Assembly: GCA_001785175.1 (NCBI GenBank)
Contig: MFSY01000009.1
Span: 1 to 7,645, forward strand
DNA: 7,645 bases
Source: Candidatus Muproteobacteria bacterium RIFCSPHIGHO2_01_FULL_65_16
GTDB taxonomy: Bacteria > Pseudomonadota > Gammaproteobacteria > Acidiferrobacterales > Sulfurifustaceae
Direction of reading: 5' to 3'
Part shown: positions 7,631 through 7,645 of the stretch, in pieces
How positions within the stretch are numbered: position 1 is the first letter of the stretch
Layout of the letters: every line of letters begins with the position of its first letter
Notes under the pieces: model-generated
What the model was told of the DNA's origin: nothing
The model's input: only the letters and a program-made list of their open reading frames with translations
Database searches by the model: none
Translations under genes and position numbers: made by a program

Positions 7631-7645
7631 AAAAAAACGGCGGGC
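7631..7645 (-). terminator. Possible edge-truncated intrinsic terminator of an upstream minus-strand gene
   Basis: Read on the minus strand, the window begins GCCCGCCG followed by seven T residues (7631-7637). This is what the 3' arm and T-run of a rho-independent terminator look like, but the 5' arm would lie beyond the edge, so the stem cannot be confirmed. Confidence 0.25.

Overview
The window is GC-rich (roughly 65% by eye) and looks like chromosomal DNA of a gammaproteobacterium, probably environmental. The main reason is the core block uvrA / MFS transporter / ssb, an order I know from Pseudomonas and related gammaproteobacteria. I cannot place the genus from sequence alone. A Chromatiales- or Acidiferrobacterales-like origin would fit, but that is a guess.

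Left part (1-1932), accessory in character. The window opens inside a plus-strand gene for a SAM hydroxide adenosyltransferase (DUF62 family), which runs off the left edge. Its 3' end overlaps, tail to tail, a 40-codon remnant of a WYL/HTH (YafY-type) regulator on the minus strand. That remnant still has a strong Shine-Dalgarno and GTG start but stops right after the helix-turn-helix. Next come a perfect 12-bp hairpin with a tandem-duplicated arm and a minus-strand toxin-antitoxin-like cluster: DUF433, DUF433, DUF5615 (PIN-like nuclease). The second DUF433 gene and DUF5615 overlap by 4 nt. The other DUF433 gene has no toxin of its own here. An AT-richer stretch with two overlapping dyads separates the cluster from the end of uvrA.

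Central part (1933-6443). uvrA (minus strand, 952 aa, complete) and a YajR-like MFS exporter (plus strand, about 451 aa with a C-terminal YAM-type domain) are divergent. A 151-bp MITE-like element with 15-bp terminal inverted repeats sits in the divergent promoter region.

Right part (6444-7645). ssb (plus strand, 157 aa, intact DDDIPF tip) has a good Shine-Dalgarno and a plausible sigma70 promoter. It converges on a HIT-family nucleotide-binding protein gene (minus strand, 115 aa) across a CAAGT-rich long hairpin. The last ~100 bases hold upstream sequence of the HIT gene and what may be the tail of a terminator from a gene beyond the edge.

Together the core genes are DNA repair (UvrA), single-strand DNA protection (SSB), an efflux pump and housekeeping nucleotide metabolism (HIT). 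I see no CRISPR array, prophage, tRNA, rRNA or complete insertion sequence. The least ordinary content is the tandem DUF433/DUF5615 cluster with the adjoining regulator remnant and hairpin, and the small inverted-repeat element upstream of both uvrA and the MFS gene. None of it proves a new system.
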